Below are positions 1-8,723 of a stretch of 64,000 nucleotides of DNA, in pieces. The notes beneath the pieces are model-generated. The model made no database searches. It saw nothing but the letters and a program-made list of their open reading frames with translations, and was not told the origin of the DNA. Source of the DNA: CAYWWY01 sp964580185 (GTDB taxonomy: Bacteria > Thermotogota > Thermotogae > MWEM01). The stretch spans positions 68,989 through 132,988 of the forward strand of contig CAZOJQ010000002.1 of NCBI GenBank assembly GCA_964580185.1, written 5' to 3'. The position numbers and the translations under genes are program-made. The number at the start of each line of letters is the position of its first letter. Position 1 is the first letter of the stretch.

Positions 1-1
1 C

Positions 2-1396
2 GAAGGGGCTTTTTTCTCCTTAGGATGGCCTGCAGTGACCCAATGGATGTCCGGTTCCTGGTGGCGGATCGCTCTGGTAAGTATTGGAATTGGCGCATTG
101 ATTTATGGAATGATCCGTTTCTTCGTGAACCGGATCTTTTTGATTCCATGCGCTGTATTGGAAAACCTGAGCTTCCCGCAATCCGTCCGCCGGAGTATAT
201 GTCTTGTCAAAGGGTCTTTTTTCCCGATCCTCTTGATGCTCTCTTTATGGTTTTTCGTCTTCGTCCTTGCCGTTGTCGGTGTTGCCTCTTTGATGGTCGG
301 GATCATTGGCATCGGAGTAGGATCCATTCACCCCGAGAACCCCGTTTTTTTCAGTTTCTTTGTTTTGGTGATCGTGGTCGGGGTCGTTGCGTCGGTGATT
401 GTTTCTCTTGTGTTAAATCCGATCAATACCGCCTTTATCTTTCATTTATACCTGCGGCAACGAAGCCGAAAAGAAGGAGCCGAACCGAAGATTATCCTTC
501 CGAAGATTTCCCGACAAATTGGACAAACCCCATGGATCCATAAGCACCCCAAGCTCGCGGCGGCGGGATTTTTTGCCGGTGTTCTCTCCGTTGCTTTTCT
601 CATCTTTCTCGGCCTTCAAGAGGAGGCCCCTTTGCTGAAAGATCACGTTGAAGTCACGGCTCATCGTGGGAGCAGTTTGCGGGCTCCAGAAAACACGCTT
701 TCTGCTATTCTGCTAGCTGCTAAAGAAGGGGCGGACTACGCAGAGATGGATGTTCGCCAGACGTCCGATGATGTCGTGGTTTTGCTTCATGATGAAAGCT
801 TGTGGGCGCGGACCGGGGTTCATCAACGGATTTGGAACATAACCTATCTCGAAGTTAAACAATTGGATGCGGGGATCCGGTTTTCACCCGATTTCGCAGG
901 GGAACAGATTGTATCTCTCGAAGAAGTGATTCAACAAACTATAGGGAAGATCAAATTGAACATCGAAATCAAAGCCCATGCGCAAAACTCCAATATCGCC
1001 AACGCGGTTGTTTCTTTGATTGAGCAATACGGAATTGTACACCAGTGCGTAATCACATCTTTGGACTATCGGACCCTTCAACGAGTGCGCCGTTTGAACC
1101 CGGATATCCGAATCGGTTTGATTACAGCGCTCAGCATCGGGACACTATGGGATCTTGATGTGGATTTTTATAGCATCATCCATACGATGGCCACCCCCGA
1201 ATTTCTCCATCGAGCAGAGTCGATTGGAAGACCGGTCCATGTATGGACCATCAATGACCGGGATGAAATGGAGCGTCTGATTCGTCTTGGGGTGGATAAC
1301 ATCATCACTGACGATCCTTTGGTCTTTTTCTCCATCATGAAAGAAAAGACCGGAATCCCTGATCTAGGATTCGCTTGGGAACCCTATCTCGACTGA
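2..1396 (+). CDS. Membrane-anchored glycerophosphodiester phosphodiesterase (5' partial)
   Basis: The reading frame is open to the left window edge, so the true start is missing; a GTG at 35 is only an internal codon. The first ~200 visible residues are a polytopic membrane region with several hydrophobic stretches, as in GDPD proteins carrying the N-terminal GPDPase membrane domain. The C-terminal ~250 residues form the catalytic TIM barrel: TAHRG near residue 210 (counted from codon 35), then E-M-D near 237-239 and LLHDE near 252, the usual metal and acid-base residues. It should cleave glycerophosphodiesters from lipid turnover into glycerol-3-phosphate and an alcohol. The gene converges on the caspase-like lipoprotein. 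The family call is firm; the substrate is not visible. Confidence 0.85.
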   Translation, partial: EGAFFSLGWPAVTQWMSGSWWRIALVSIGIGALIYGMIRFFVNRIFLIPCAVLENLSFPQSVRRSICLVKGSFFPILLMLSLWFFVFVLAVVGVASLMVGIIGIGVGSIHPENPVFFSFFVLVIVVGVVASVIVSLVLNPINTAFIFHLYLRQRSRKEGAEPKIILPKISRQIGQTPWIHKHPKLAAAGFFAGVLSVAFLIFLGLQEEAPLLKDHVEVTAHRGSSLRAPENTLSAILLAAKEGADYAEMDVRQTSDDVVVLLHDESLWARTGVHQRIWNITYLEVKQLDAGIRFSPDFAGEQIVSLEEVIQQTIGKIKLNIEIKAHAQNSNIANAVVSLIEQYGIVHQCVITSLDYRTLQRVRRLNPDIRIGLITALSIGTLWDLDVDFYSIIHTMATPEFLHRAESIGRPVHVWTINDRDEMERLIRLGVDNIITDDPLVFFSIMKEKTGIPDLGFAWEPYLD

Positions 1397-1412
1397 TTCC
1401 GGCCAGTCTTTT

Positions 1413-2819
1413 TTAAAAGGTTCCCACGATAAAGGCGTCTGTAATGTGATTGCCTTGAACAGTCTGAACACCGGGAAAAGCCCAGTCTAACACCTTGTCT
1501 CGGGCATAATGGTACAACTCCGGATAGGTCAACTTCTGATCCGCATTTCCCATTGGTCCATATCCGTCTGCGTTGTGTGTCGCGTCGAAAGCGCCCATTG
1601 GATTGTTTGAACCCGTATGGCCCATTCCGTCAGTCAGAAAGAAGCTCATGTACCCGTGTTTCAACACATCATCTTCGTAAGCGCTTTCCGTAACGGAGGC
1701 TCCCGTCAACACATAGAATTCGTAGGTGGAGCCAAACGCGCCTCTCTTCTCAGGATCCTCCGCAAAAGCCGCAATGACCGCCTCGTTGAATCGAACTGCC
1801 CGATCCAATCGATCTTGGCCGGATCCATCCGGGGTAAGATTCGCGAAATACCCCGATTCGCAAGCATCGATGATTACAAGCTTTGTTCCCTGGATCTTTC
1901 CCAATTCGGTTCGCAAGTCGTTCACGCTGATTTCCCCCGAAGGCAAATAGATATACGAAGTAATCCCATTGTGATACCCATGCCCAGAGTAGTGGAAGAC
2001 AAAGAAGTCCTCCGCTTGACTGCCCGGGATATACTCATTCAACCAGCCAATCACATCGGAACGTGACATCGACCCTGTCCGCGTCTGTACGTCGAAAGAT
2101 TCCGCCAGGTTGGAAAAAACCACTCGAATCCGTTCGGAATCACGCGCCGCTCCCGGGAGATCACCGGTCCCACCATAATCCGAAGCGCCAATAGACAACG
2201 CCCGGAAAGATCCAAGGGGAATAAGGGCGAAGTGGGCCGTCAGAGTCACAGGATGAGCAGGCATCGGATACGAATAAGCGGCAACAGCGCTGATCAGTTC
2301 TCCGTTTTCGGCCCAATGGGAAAATTGATATCCTTCTTGGGGAACGGCATCAATAGGTACAACCGCGCCTGCGGGGTATGACCCAGCTCCAAAAACCGCG
2401 CCCCCTGCCAAAGGCTGCGCTTGCAGCTGAAGAAGGTACAGGATGGGAACGAATCGGGCCCGAATCGTGCGAGATGCAATCGCTGGGAAATTTAAGGGAT
2501 TTGAAGCGCTGACTTTTGTCGTTCCTTCATACCACCCTTCGAACTGATAGCCTTCATAGGCCTGCGCTTCCAGGGAGATATAGGTACCCACAAACACTGT
2601 TTTGCTTTGAGATTGATCGGTCCACAATCCTCCATCGATCCGAACCTCTCCCCCATATAGAGCGTTTCGTGAATGGGCTTCTTCCAATGGCATGACACTG
2701 ACGGTTATGGTAACCTGCAAGGGTGTTGGCCCAGGCGAAATTCCGCCGCACGCTGTCATCAAAAAAATGCTGGCAATCAAAATCCCCACCATGCAAAGAA
2801 CGCAGATTCTTCTTTTCAC
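1413..2819 (-). CDS. Lipoprotein with InlB-type repeats and a caspase-like (C14) protease domain
   Basis: I start it at GTG 2819 (468 aa) because a perfect AAGGAGG lies 6 bases upstream; an ATG at 2852 in the same frame has a poor ribosome site. A short hydrophobic signal ends in the lipobox MTAC (Cys24), so it should be a lipid-anchored envelope protein. Two Gly/Tyr/Trp-rich repeats at about 55-200 (GYQFEGWYEG, GYQFSHWAENG) resemble divergent InlB B-repeats. The C-terminal ~250 residues are a caspase/metacaspase fold with the His motif HYSGHG (~280) and the Cys motif IDACESG (Cys ~320). It lies 58 bases after the catalase stop, probably in the same transcript. The dyad is intact, so activity is plausible; the target is unknown. 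Confidence 0.82.
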   Translation of the reverse strand: MKRRICVLCMVGILIASIFLMTACGGISPGPTPLQVTITVSVMPLEEAHSRNALYGGEVRIDGGLWTDQSQSKTVFVGTYISLEAQAYEGYQFEGWYEGTTKVSASNPLNFPAIASRTIRARFVPILYLLQLQAQPLAGGAVFGAGSYPAGAVVPIDAVPQEGYQFSHWAENGELISAVAAYSYPMPAHPVTLTAHFALIPLGSFRALSIGASDYGGTGDLPGAARDSERIRVVFSNLAESFDVQTRTGSMSRSDVIGWLNEYIPGSQAEDFFVFHYSGHGYHNGITSYIYLPSGEISVNDLRTELGKIQGTKLVIIDACESGYFANLTPDGSGQDRLDRAVRFNEAVIAAFAEDPEKRGAFGSTYEFYVLTGASVTESAYEDDVLKHGYMSFFLTDGMGHTGSNNPMGAFDATHNADGYGPMGNADQKLTYPELYHYARDKVLDWAFPGVQTVQGNHITDAFIVGTF

Positions 2820-2877
2820 CAGATCCCTCCTTATGCGTATGTGGATCTTCATAGAAACCCCTTGTGATGTCTTCGAA

Positions 2878-4338
2878 TTATTGCAGGCGGGCTTCGCTCA
2901 AGGGGATCCCCAAAGCCTCAGCCACTCCTTTTCCGTATGCGGGGTCGGCCTTGAAACAGTTTTGGATGTGCCGGATCTTGATCATCCGTGGCGCGTCGCC
3001 CATATTCCGAGCGGTGTTCTCAAACAACGCCTGTTTTTGCTCCGGGTTCATCAAGTTGAACAAGGCCCGAGGTTGGGAGTAATAGTCATCATCCTCACGG
3101 TGGTTCCAATGGCCTGCGTCCCCCTCCAAACCAAGGGTTGGTTCAGAGAAGCCGGGTTGTTCTTCCCATTCTCCATAACTGTTTGGTTCATAACCGATTC
3201 TACTTCCGTGATTCCCATCCACACGCATTTGCCCGTCTCGGTGATAGCTATGGACTGGACAACGAGGCGCGTTGACAGGGATCAGATGATGATTGACTCC
3301 AAGGCGGTATCGCTGCGCGTCTCCATAGGAGAACAAACGCCCCTGAAGCATCTTGTCCGGCGAGAATCCGATGCCCGGCACAATGCTCGCCGGATTGAAG
3401 GCAGCTTGTTCCACATCGGCGAAGTAATTTTCGGGGTTTTTGTTCAACTCTAAGATTCCCACATCGATCAGGGGAAAATCCGCATGTGGCCATACCTTTG
3501 TAAGGTCAAACGGATTGTAAGGGACTTTTGCTGCTTCTTGTTCCATCATGACTTGGATCGACATCTTCCATCGAGGATAATCGCCCTTTTCGATGGCCTC
3601 GAACAAATCCCGTTGGTGGCTTTCGCGATCCTTGGCGATGATGGCTTCTGCTTCCTGATCGGTCAGATTCTTGATCCCTTGTTGGGTATGAAGGTGAAAC
3701 TTGACCCAATGCCGCTCGTTGGCGCTGTTGATCATGCTGAACGTATGGCTGCCATACCCGTTCATGTGCCGATACGAATAGGGGATTCCGCGATCGCTCA
3801 TGGTAATGGTCACCTGATGCAACGCTTCGGGAAGAGATGTCCAGAAATCCCAATTGTTTTTTGCGCTGCGCATATTCGTTTTCGGGTCTCTTTTTACAGC
3901 ATGATTGAGATCGGGAAACTTGAGGGGATCGCGGAGGAAGAAGACCGGGGTATTGTTTCCTACCAAATCCCAATTTCCTTCTTCCGTATAGAATTTGATC
4001 GCAAACCCACGAATATCCCGCTCTGCGTCTGCCGCGCCGCGTTCACCCGCTACAGTGGAAAAGCGAACAAACACATCCGTTTTTTTCTCTACTTCGGAAA
4101 AGATCTTTGCCTTGGTAAATCGGGTAATATCGTGGGTCACGGTGAAGGTGCCGAACGCCCCCGATCCCTTTGCGTGCATTCGGCGTTCTGGAATTACTTC
4201 CCGATCAAAATGCGCCAATTTTTCTAGATACCATACATCCTGCAACAACATCGGTCCTCGTTTGCCGGCAGTCATAATATTTTGATTGTCCGGTACAGGG
4301 GCTCCGTTGGTACGGGTTAACTTTTTCTTCTTATCCAT
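2878..4338 (-). CDS. katA: Monofunctional haem catalase
   Basis: 486 residues, the size of small-subunit catalases. The distal His is in RRMHAKGSG (His55), the distal Asn in VGNNTPVFF (about Asn128), and the haem-ligand Tyr in FSYGDAQRYRLG (~340). It dismutates hydrogen peroxide in the cytoplasm; there is no signal peptide. The start is supported by AAGGAGG upstream. A 154-base gap separates it from lspA and holds a 7-bp inverted repeat, so it may have its own control. It stands out in a segment that also encodes an oxygen-labile glycyl-radical enzyme; acquisition by transfer is possible but not shown. Confidence 0.95.
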   Translation of the reverse strand: MDKKKKLTRTNGAPVPDNQNIMTAGKRGPMLLQDVWYLEKLAHFDREVIPERRMHAKGSGAFGTFTVTHDITRFTKAKIFSEVEKKTDVFVRFSTVAGERGAADAERDIRGFAIKFYTEEGNWDLVGNNTPVFFLRDPLKFPDLNHAVKRDPKTNMRSAKNNWDFWTSLPEALHQVTITMSDRGIPYSYRHMNGYGSHTFSMINSANERHWVKFHLHTQQGIKNLTDQEAEAIIAKDRESHQRDLFEAIEKGDYPRWKMSIQVMMEQEAAKVPYNPFDLTKVWPHADFPLIDVGILELNKNPENYFADVEQAAFNPASIVPGIGFSPDKMLQGRLFSYGDAQRYRLGVNHHLIPVNAPRCPVHSYHRDGQMRVDGNHGSRIGYEPNSYGEWEEQPGFSEPTLGLEGDAGHWNHREDDDYYSQPRALFNLMNPEQKQALFENTARNMGDAPRMIKIRHIQNCFKADPAYGKGVAEALGIPLSEARLQ

Positions 4339-4369
4339 GGCCTGCCTCCTTTTTTTGATATGGTTGAAA

Positions 4370-4389
4370 AAGTTTGTGGTTTCAAACTT
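4370..4389 (-). promoter_or_regulatory. Inverted repeat between lspA and katA
   Basis: AAGTTTG and CAAACTT form a perfect 7-bp stem with a 6-base loop about 30 bases before the katA start. On the minus strand it is followed by TTTTTC, so it could be a weak terminator for the upstream operon; equally it could be an operator for katA. It does not match the PerR or Fur consensus. Confidence 0.4.
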
Positions 4390-4492
4390 CTCACTCTAAC
4401 GAAAACTATGGAGAATAAATTCCTCCAAAAGCCTTCGTGTTCAACAGAGGCTCGTTCATGTATGACTGGATCGTCAACGCCCAATCGGGTTG

Positions 4493-4963
4493 TTAAAGCA
4501 CCCACCCTTCGGAATCCGGGAAGAGCGGTTTATGAACAAAGAGAAGATAGATCCCCATCCCAATAGCCCCCGAGACCACAAAGGCATCGGCAAAGTTGAA
4601 GATGGCGAAATTTCCGATATGGATAAAGTCCACGACCGCCCCTCGAAAGAATCGATCGATCAAGTTGCCTACCGCTCCTCCGATGATGGCTCCGAACGAG
4701 AATCGGAGGAACCAGGAGAAATCAGCGTATTTCCATGCAAGAACAGCCATACCGACGCTTATGATCAATACCGCTGGCAAGAGCTGATCCCCTTTTCCCT
4801 GGAGCATCCCGAAAACGATCCCTTCATTTTCATAATGGGTAAACCGGAACCATGAGCCAATAATCGGAATACTCTTGTATAAAGGGATATACACAACAAC
4901 GAGCCATTTTGTCAGTTGATCCAGTCCCACAACCAAGAAAAACCAACAAACGGTCTTCTTCAT
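4493..4963 (-). CDS. lspA: Lipoprotein signal peptidase (signal peptidase II)
   Basis: 156 residues with four hydrophobic segments. The two catalytic Asp motifs are present: GNLIDRFFRGAVVDF (~115-130) and FNFADAFV (~138-145). It removes signal peptides from diacylglyceryl-modified prolipoproteins in the inner membrane, and this window supplies several candidate substrates (caspase lipoprotein, the FN3 and giant lipoproteins, the 320-residue lipoprotein). It starts 9 bases after the prfB stop and has only a weak ribosome site, so translation may be coupled to prfB. Confidence 0.93.
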   Translation of the reverse strand: MKKTVCWFFLVVGLDQLTKWLVVVYIPLYKSIPIIGSWFRFTHYENEGIVFGMLQGKGDQLLPAVLIISVGMAVLAWKYADFSWFLRFSFGAIIGGAVGNLIDRFFRGAVVDFIHIGNFAIFNFADAFVVSGAIGMGIYLLFVHKPLFPDSEGWVL

Positions 4964-4972
4964 CGGAGGGGG

Positions 4973-6076
4973 TTACTTCTTTCCTTTGGTATAATATATC
5001 AATTCCGCCTCGATGAAGGCATCCAGATCCCCATCCATAACCGAATCAACATTTCCGGTTTCATGCTCGGTTCGAAGATCTTTAATCATTTTGTAGGGAT
5101 GAAAAACGTACGATCGAATCTGGTTGCCCCACGAAATACCCGTCAGTTCTCCTTGAATCGCATCGGCCTCTTTCCTCTTGATCTCCATTTCTCGTTCATA
5201 CAGTTTCGCGGCAAGGATCTTCATTGCCGTATCTTTGTTCTGGTGCTGAGAACGTTGATTTTGGCAAGCAACAACAAACCCCGTAGGCAAATGGGTGATA
5301 CGGACAGCGGACTCGGTTCGGTTGACATACTGTCCCCCCGCTCCAGAAGCGCGGTATACATCTATCCGCAGATCGTCGGGGTTGATCTCGACGTCAACGT
5401 GATCGTCCAACTCCGGCATCAAGTTTACAGAGACGAAAGACGTGTGTCTCCGTTTGGAGGAGTCAAAGGGCGAAATCCGGACCAACCGGTGGACACCTTT
5501 CTCGTATTTGAGATATCCATAGACATAATTGCCCTTGATCAGCAAGGTAGCATCCTTGATTCCTGCCTCATCCCCTGGCTGCACTTCGATTATTTCCGTT
5601 TCAAATCCGCGTCGTTCCGCCCATCGAAGGTACATTCTCAATAACATCTGGGCCCAATCTTGGGATTCTGTCCCGCCCGCTCCGGGATGGATGGTCAAAA
5701 AGGCATTGTTCATATCGAATTGCTCGTTCAAGACCATCTTCAATTCAAAATCGCGCACCTTTTGTCTCAGCATTCGAAGATCTTTCTGAAAATGCGCTTC
5801 CATGGAATCATCGTCATCGATCAACTCAAGGGCTGTGTTTCCATCCTCAATCAGCTCCTGCAAATCCCGATACTCCTGCAGCTGGGTTTCAAGAACCTTG
5901 GCGTCTCTTAAGACATCGGCCGCTGATTGTGGATCGTCCCAAAATCCTTGACGGCCCATCTCTGTTTCCAATTCTGCCAATCGAGCCCGGCTTCGTTTTG
6001 GATCCAGAACCGCTGACATATCTTCAAACTTTTCCGACAAAACGCGAAATTCCAGTTTTTCTTCGTATGATAACAA
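4973..6076 (-). CDS. prfB: Peptide chain release factor 2
   Basis: 367 residues. It carries the RF2-type stop-codon recognition tripeptide in RISPFDSSKRRH (SPF) and the peptidyl-hydrolase motif SGAGGQYVN (GGQ). The start is TTG at 6076, preceded by GAGGTGA at 7 bases, lying inside the end of secA. The N-terminal helix runs uninterrupted through the position where many prfB genes carry the programmed +1 frameshift (in-frame UGA near codon 25), so this gene has lost or never had that autoregulation. The following genes are lspA and katA. Confidence 0.95.
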   Translation of the reverse strand: MLSYEEKLEFRVLSEKFEDMSAVLDPKRSRARLAELETEMGRQGFWDDPQSAADVLRDAKVLETQLQEYRDLQELIEDGNTALELIDDDDSMEAHFQKDLRMLRQKVRDFELKMVLNEQFDMNNAFLTIHPGAGGTESQDWAQMLLRMYLRWAERRGFETEIIEVQPGDEAGIKDATLLIKGNYVYGYLKYEKGVHRLVRISPFDSSKRRHTSFVSVNLMPELDDHVDVEINPDDLRIDVYRASGAGGQYVNRTESAVRITHLPTGFVVACQNQRSQHQNKDTAMKILAAKLYEREMEIKRKEADAIQGELTGISWGNQIRSYVFHPYKMIKDLRTEHETGNVDSVMDGDLDAFIEAELIYYTKGKK

Positions 6077-6082
6077 ACTCCG

Positions 6083-8710
6083 TCACCTCGCCACTTTCAT
6101 TCTTCGCTTGGCCGTTGTCTTCGAGCCCTTTGCTTCTGTTTTTCTCCTCTGTTTTCGATTGAAAGAGTCGAAGTCTTCGTGGGTGTATTTCAATCGATCC
6201 ACTTCCTGTTGGGCTTCTTGAGAGGCTTGCTGGTGATCAACCCGGACAATTCGGAGCAACAGAGAGGCCATATCGTCGTAGATCGAATCGATCATTTCCT
6301 CAAACAACCGATGCGATTCTCTCTTAAACTCCATAACCGGATCTTTTTGCCCGTACGCCCGCAAACTGATTCCTTCCTTCAGAGAATCGATGGATTCCAG
6401 GTGTTTGCGCCACCGTTCATCGATGATTTTCAAAAGCAGATACTTTTGGAGTCCAAAAAAATCGGCTCCGATTTCCTCCTTCTTTGCTTCGTACGCTTGG
6501 ATCATACATTCATAGAGATCGGTTTGAATCTGTTCGACCGATTGGATCGCATCCCATGGGATCGAGTCGAAAATGGGGGGAAAGGGATTCAGAGATCCTT
6601 TCAATCCCGGAAGATCCCACTCCGTTCCTGGACAATAGGTATCAATTCTTCGATCCACCACATCTTGATAGATGTCCTTGAGGTTCTCCGATATATCCGT
6701 TTCTCCCAGAACCCAGTTTCGGTGCTCGTAGATGGCTTTTCTCTGGGAATCCATCACTGTATCGAGCTCCAAAAGGTATTTTCGAATAGAGAAGTGCATC
6801 CCTTCCACCCGCTTCTGCGCTTGCTCGATCAACCGGGTCAGCATCGGATGATAGATTGGTTCCCCTTGCTGAATCTTCATCATATCCATAATCTTGGCAA
6901 TCCGGTCTCCACCGAAGATCCGGACTAGATCGTCTTCTGTGGAAAGAAAGAACTTGGATTCCCCAACATCCCCCTGACGTCCGCTTCTGCCGCGAAGCTG
7001 GTTGTCGATTCTTCTCGCTTCATGCCGTTCGGTTCCAATGACATACAATCCCCCCAACTCTTTCACACCTCGGCCCAGCTTGATGTCAGTCCCGCGGCCT
7101 GCCATGTTGGTGGCAATTGTTACCATCTTCTGTTCCCCGGCTTTCGCAATGATTTCCGCTTCCTGTTCGTGAAATTTCGCGTTCAATACCTGGTGTGGGA
7201 TGGAAAGCTTTTTGAGGGCTGTACTGATCCATTCGCTCTTTTCGATCGAAGTGGTTCCTACCAAGAGCGGTTGCCCTTTTTCATACCGAGCTTGGATTTC
7301 TTTGATAATGGCCCCGTATTTTTCTCCTACCGTTCGATAGATCTCATCGTCATGATCCGCACGGATCATGGGTTTGTGCGTGGGGATCACCGCGGCATCC
7401 ATCCGATAGATTTGCTTGAACTCCTCTTCTTCTGTTTTAGCGGTTCCTGTCATCCCAGCGAGCTTTTCATACATCCGGAAGTAATTCTGGAAGGTTATGC
7501 TTGCGTAGGTCAAAGACTCCTCTTGCACCTTCACCCCTTCCTTCGCTTCAAGGGCTTGATGCAATCCGCCGCTGAATCGCCGACCCGGCATGAGCCTTCC
7601 CGTAAATTCATCCACGATCACAACTTGGCCCTGGTCATCGACAATATAGTGATCTTCTCGTTGATACAGGTGGAGGGCATTGAGGGCGTTGATGACATGA
7701 TACAGATCATCGATGTTCGCGGGGTCGTATAGGTTTTCCAGATTCAACAACTTTTCGGATTTTGCGACACCTTCTTCGGTCAGGGTAACGGTACGGCTCT
7801 TTTCATCGATGACATAATCGGTATCTGCTCCATACTTTGGAGCTATGCGGGCAAACTTGTTGTACACCAAAGCCGTGCCTTTTGTAGGCCCGGAAATGAT
7901 AAGAGGGGTTCGGGCTTCATCGATCAATATGGAATCAACCTCATCCACGATGGCGAAAAAGTGGCTTCTTTGTGATTTGGCAGATTGTTCGTATACCAAA
8001 TTATCCCGCAAATAATCAAACCCAAATTCATTGTTGGTCCCGTATACCACATCCAATTGATACACATCTCTGCGTTCCACGGGCTCCAACCGGATCGAAA
8101 AGGCTTTTGCGGCCTCTGAGTTTTGTTCGCTTTCTTCGATGGTTTCGCGATCGACCCCTTTTGGCCATACCCACAAGTCTTTCTCGACTGCTTCTTTTTG
8201 AAGATCGGGGTGTTCCCATACCACCTCAAAAGAAGCGTTCAATGAGTTGATTACACCAATGCGCAAGCCTAGACTTTTATAGAGCGGCGCCATCCACATC
8301 GCATGAAACCGAGCCAAATAATCATTGACGGTAACCATATGGACCCCTTTTCCGGTCATTCCATTGAGAAAGACGGGAAGGGTCACTACAAGCGTTTTTC
8401 CTTCTCCTGTTCGCATTTCGGCTACATGTCCTTCATGAAGAGCGAGCGCGCCAACGATCTGAACATCGAAGGGAGCCAAACCTAGCACTCGTTTGGCTGT
8501 TTCACAGGCGATTGCAAAGGCCTGTTCCACATAGTCATCCAAAGAACTGGCTTTCTGAACCTCTATTCTCAACTGTTCCGCTTGGTCAAACAAAGCCTGG
8601 TTTGTTTGTTTTTCCAGTTCTCGGTGGATTTCTCGGACAGAGTTCGCCATTTTGCGATATCTACGCAACAGGCTTTCGTTCTTATCGAATAGTTTCCCAA
8701 AGAGCTTCAT
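6083..8710 (-). CDS. secA: Protein translocase ATPase SecA
   Basis: 875 residues. Walker A is MRTGEGKT, the DEAD-type motif VDEVDSILIDEAR, and NMAGRGTDIKLG and RRIDNQLRGRSGRQG are the helicase-2 motifs. It drives preproteins through SecYEG. Before YGTNNEFGFDYLRD there is a ~40-residue insert (WVWPKGVDRETIEES region) that I remember from Thermotoga SecA. The C-terminus is a basic tail ending RRMKVAR with no zinc-binding Cys cluster, so SecB docking by that element is not expected. The start is backed by AAGGAGA 8 bases upstream. It follows the 427-residue exported protein after 13 bases and overlaps the prfB ribosome site. Confidence 0.96.
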   Translation of the reverse strand: MKLFGKLFDKNESLLRRYRKMANSVREIHRELEKQTNQALFDQAEQLRIEVQKASSLDDYVEQAFAIACETAKRVLGLAPFDVQIVGALALHEGHVAEMRTGEGKTLVVTLPVFLNGMTGKGVHMVTVNDYLARFHAMWMAPLYKSLGLRIGVINSLNASFEVVWEHPDLQKEAVEKDLWVWPKGVDRETIEESEQNSEAAKAFSIRLEPVERRDVYQLDVVYGTNNEFGFDYLRDNLVYEQSAKSQRSHFFAIVDEVDSILIDEARTPLIISGPTKGTALVYNKFARIAPKYGADTDYVIDEKSRTVTLTEEGVAKSEKLLNLENLYDPANIDDLYHVINALNALHLYQREDHYIVDDQGQVVIVDEFTGRLMPGRRFSGGLHQALEAKEGVKVQEESLTYASITFQNYFRMYEKLAGMTGTAKTEEEEFKQIYRMDAAVIPTHKPMIRADHDDEIYRTVGEKYGAIIKEIQARYEKGQPLLVGTTSIEKSEWISTALKKLSIPHQVLNAKFHEQEAEIIAKAGEQKMVTIATNMAGRGTDIKLGRGVKELGGLYVIGTERHEARRIDNQLRGRSGRQGDVGESKFFLSTEDDLVRIFGGDRIAKIMDMMKIQQGEPIYHPMLTRLIEQAQKRVEGMHFSIRKYLLELDTVMDSQRKAIYEHRNWVLGETDISENLKDIYQDVVDRRIDTYCPGTEWDLPGLKGSLNPFPPIFDSIPWDAIQSVEQIQTDLYECMIQAYEAKKEEIGADFFGLQKYLLLKIIDERWRKHLESIDSLKEGISLRAYGQKDPVMEFKRESHRLFEEMIDSIYDDMASLLLRIVRVDHQQASQEAQQEVDRLKYTHEDFDSFNRKQRRKTEAKGSKTTAKRRMKVAR

Positions 8711-8723
8711 TCAATCATCTCCT

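Noticed and set aside
1350..1402. CCGGAATC/GATTCCGG arms across the end of the GDPD gene, followed by T residues
   Set aside because: The loop would be 37 bases and the arms lie in coding sequence; too weak to call a terminator.
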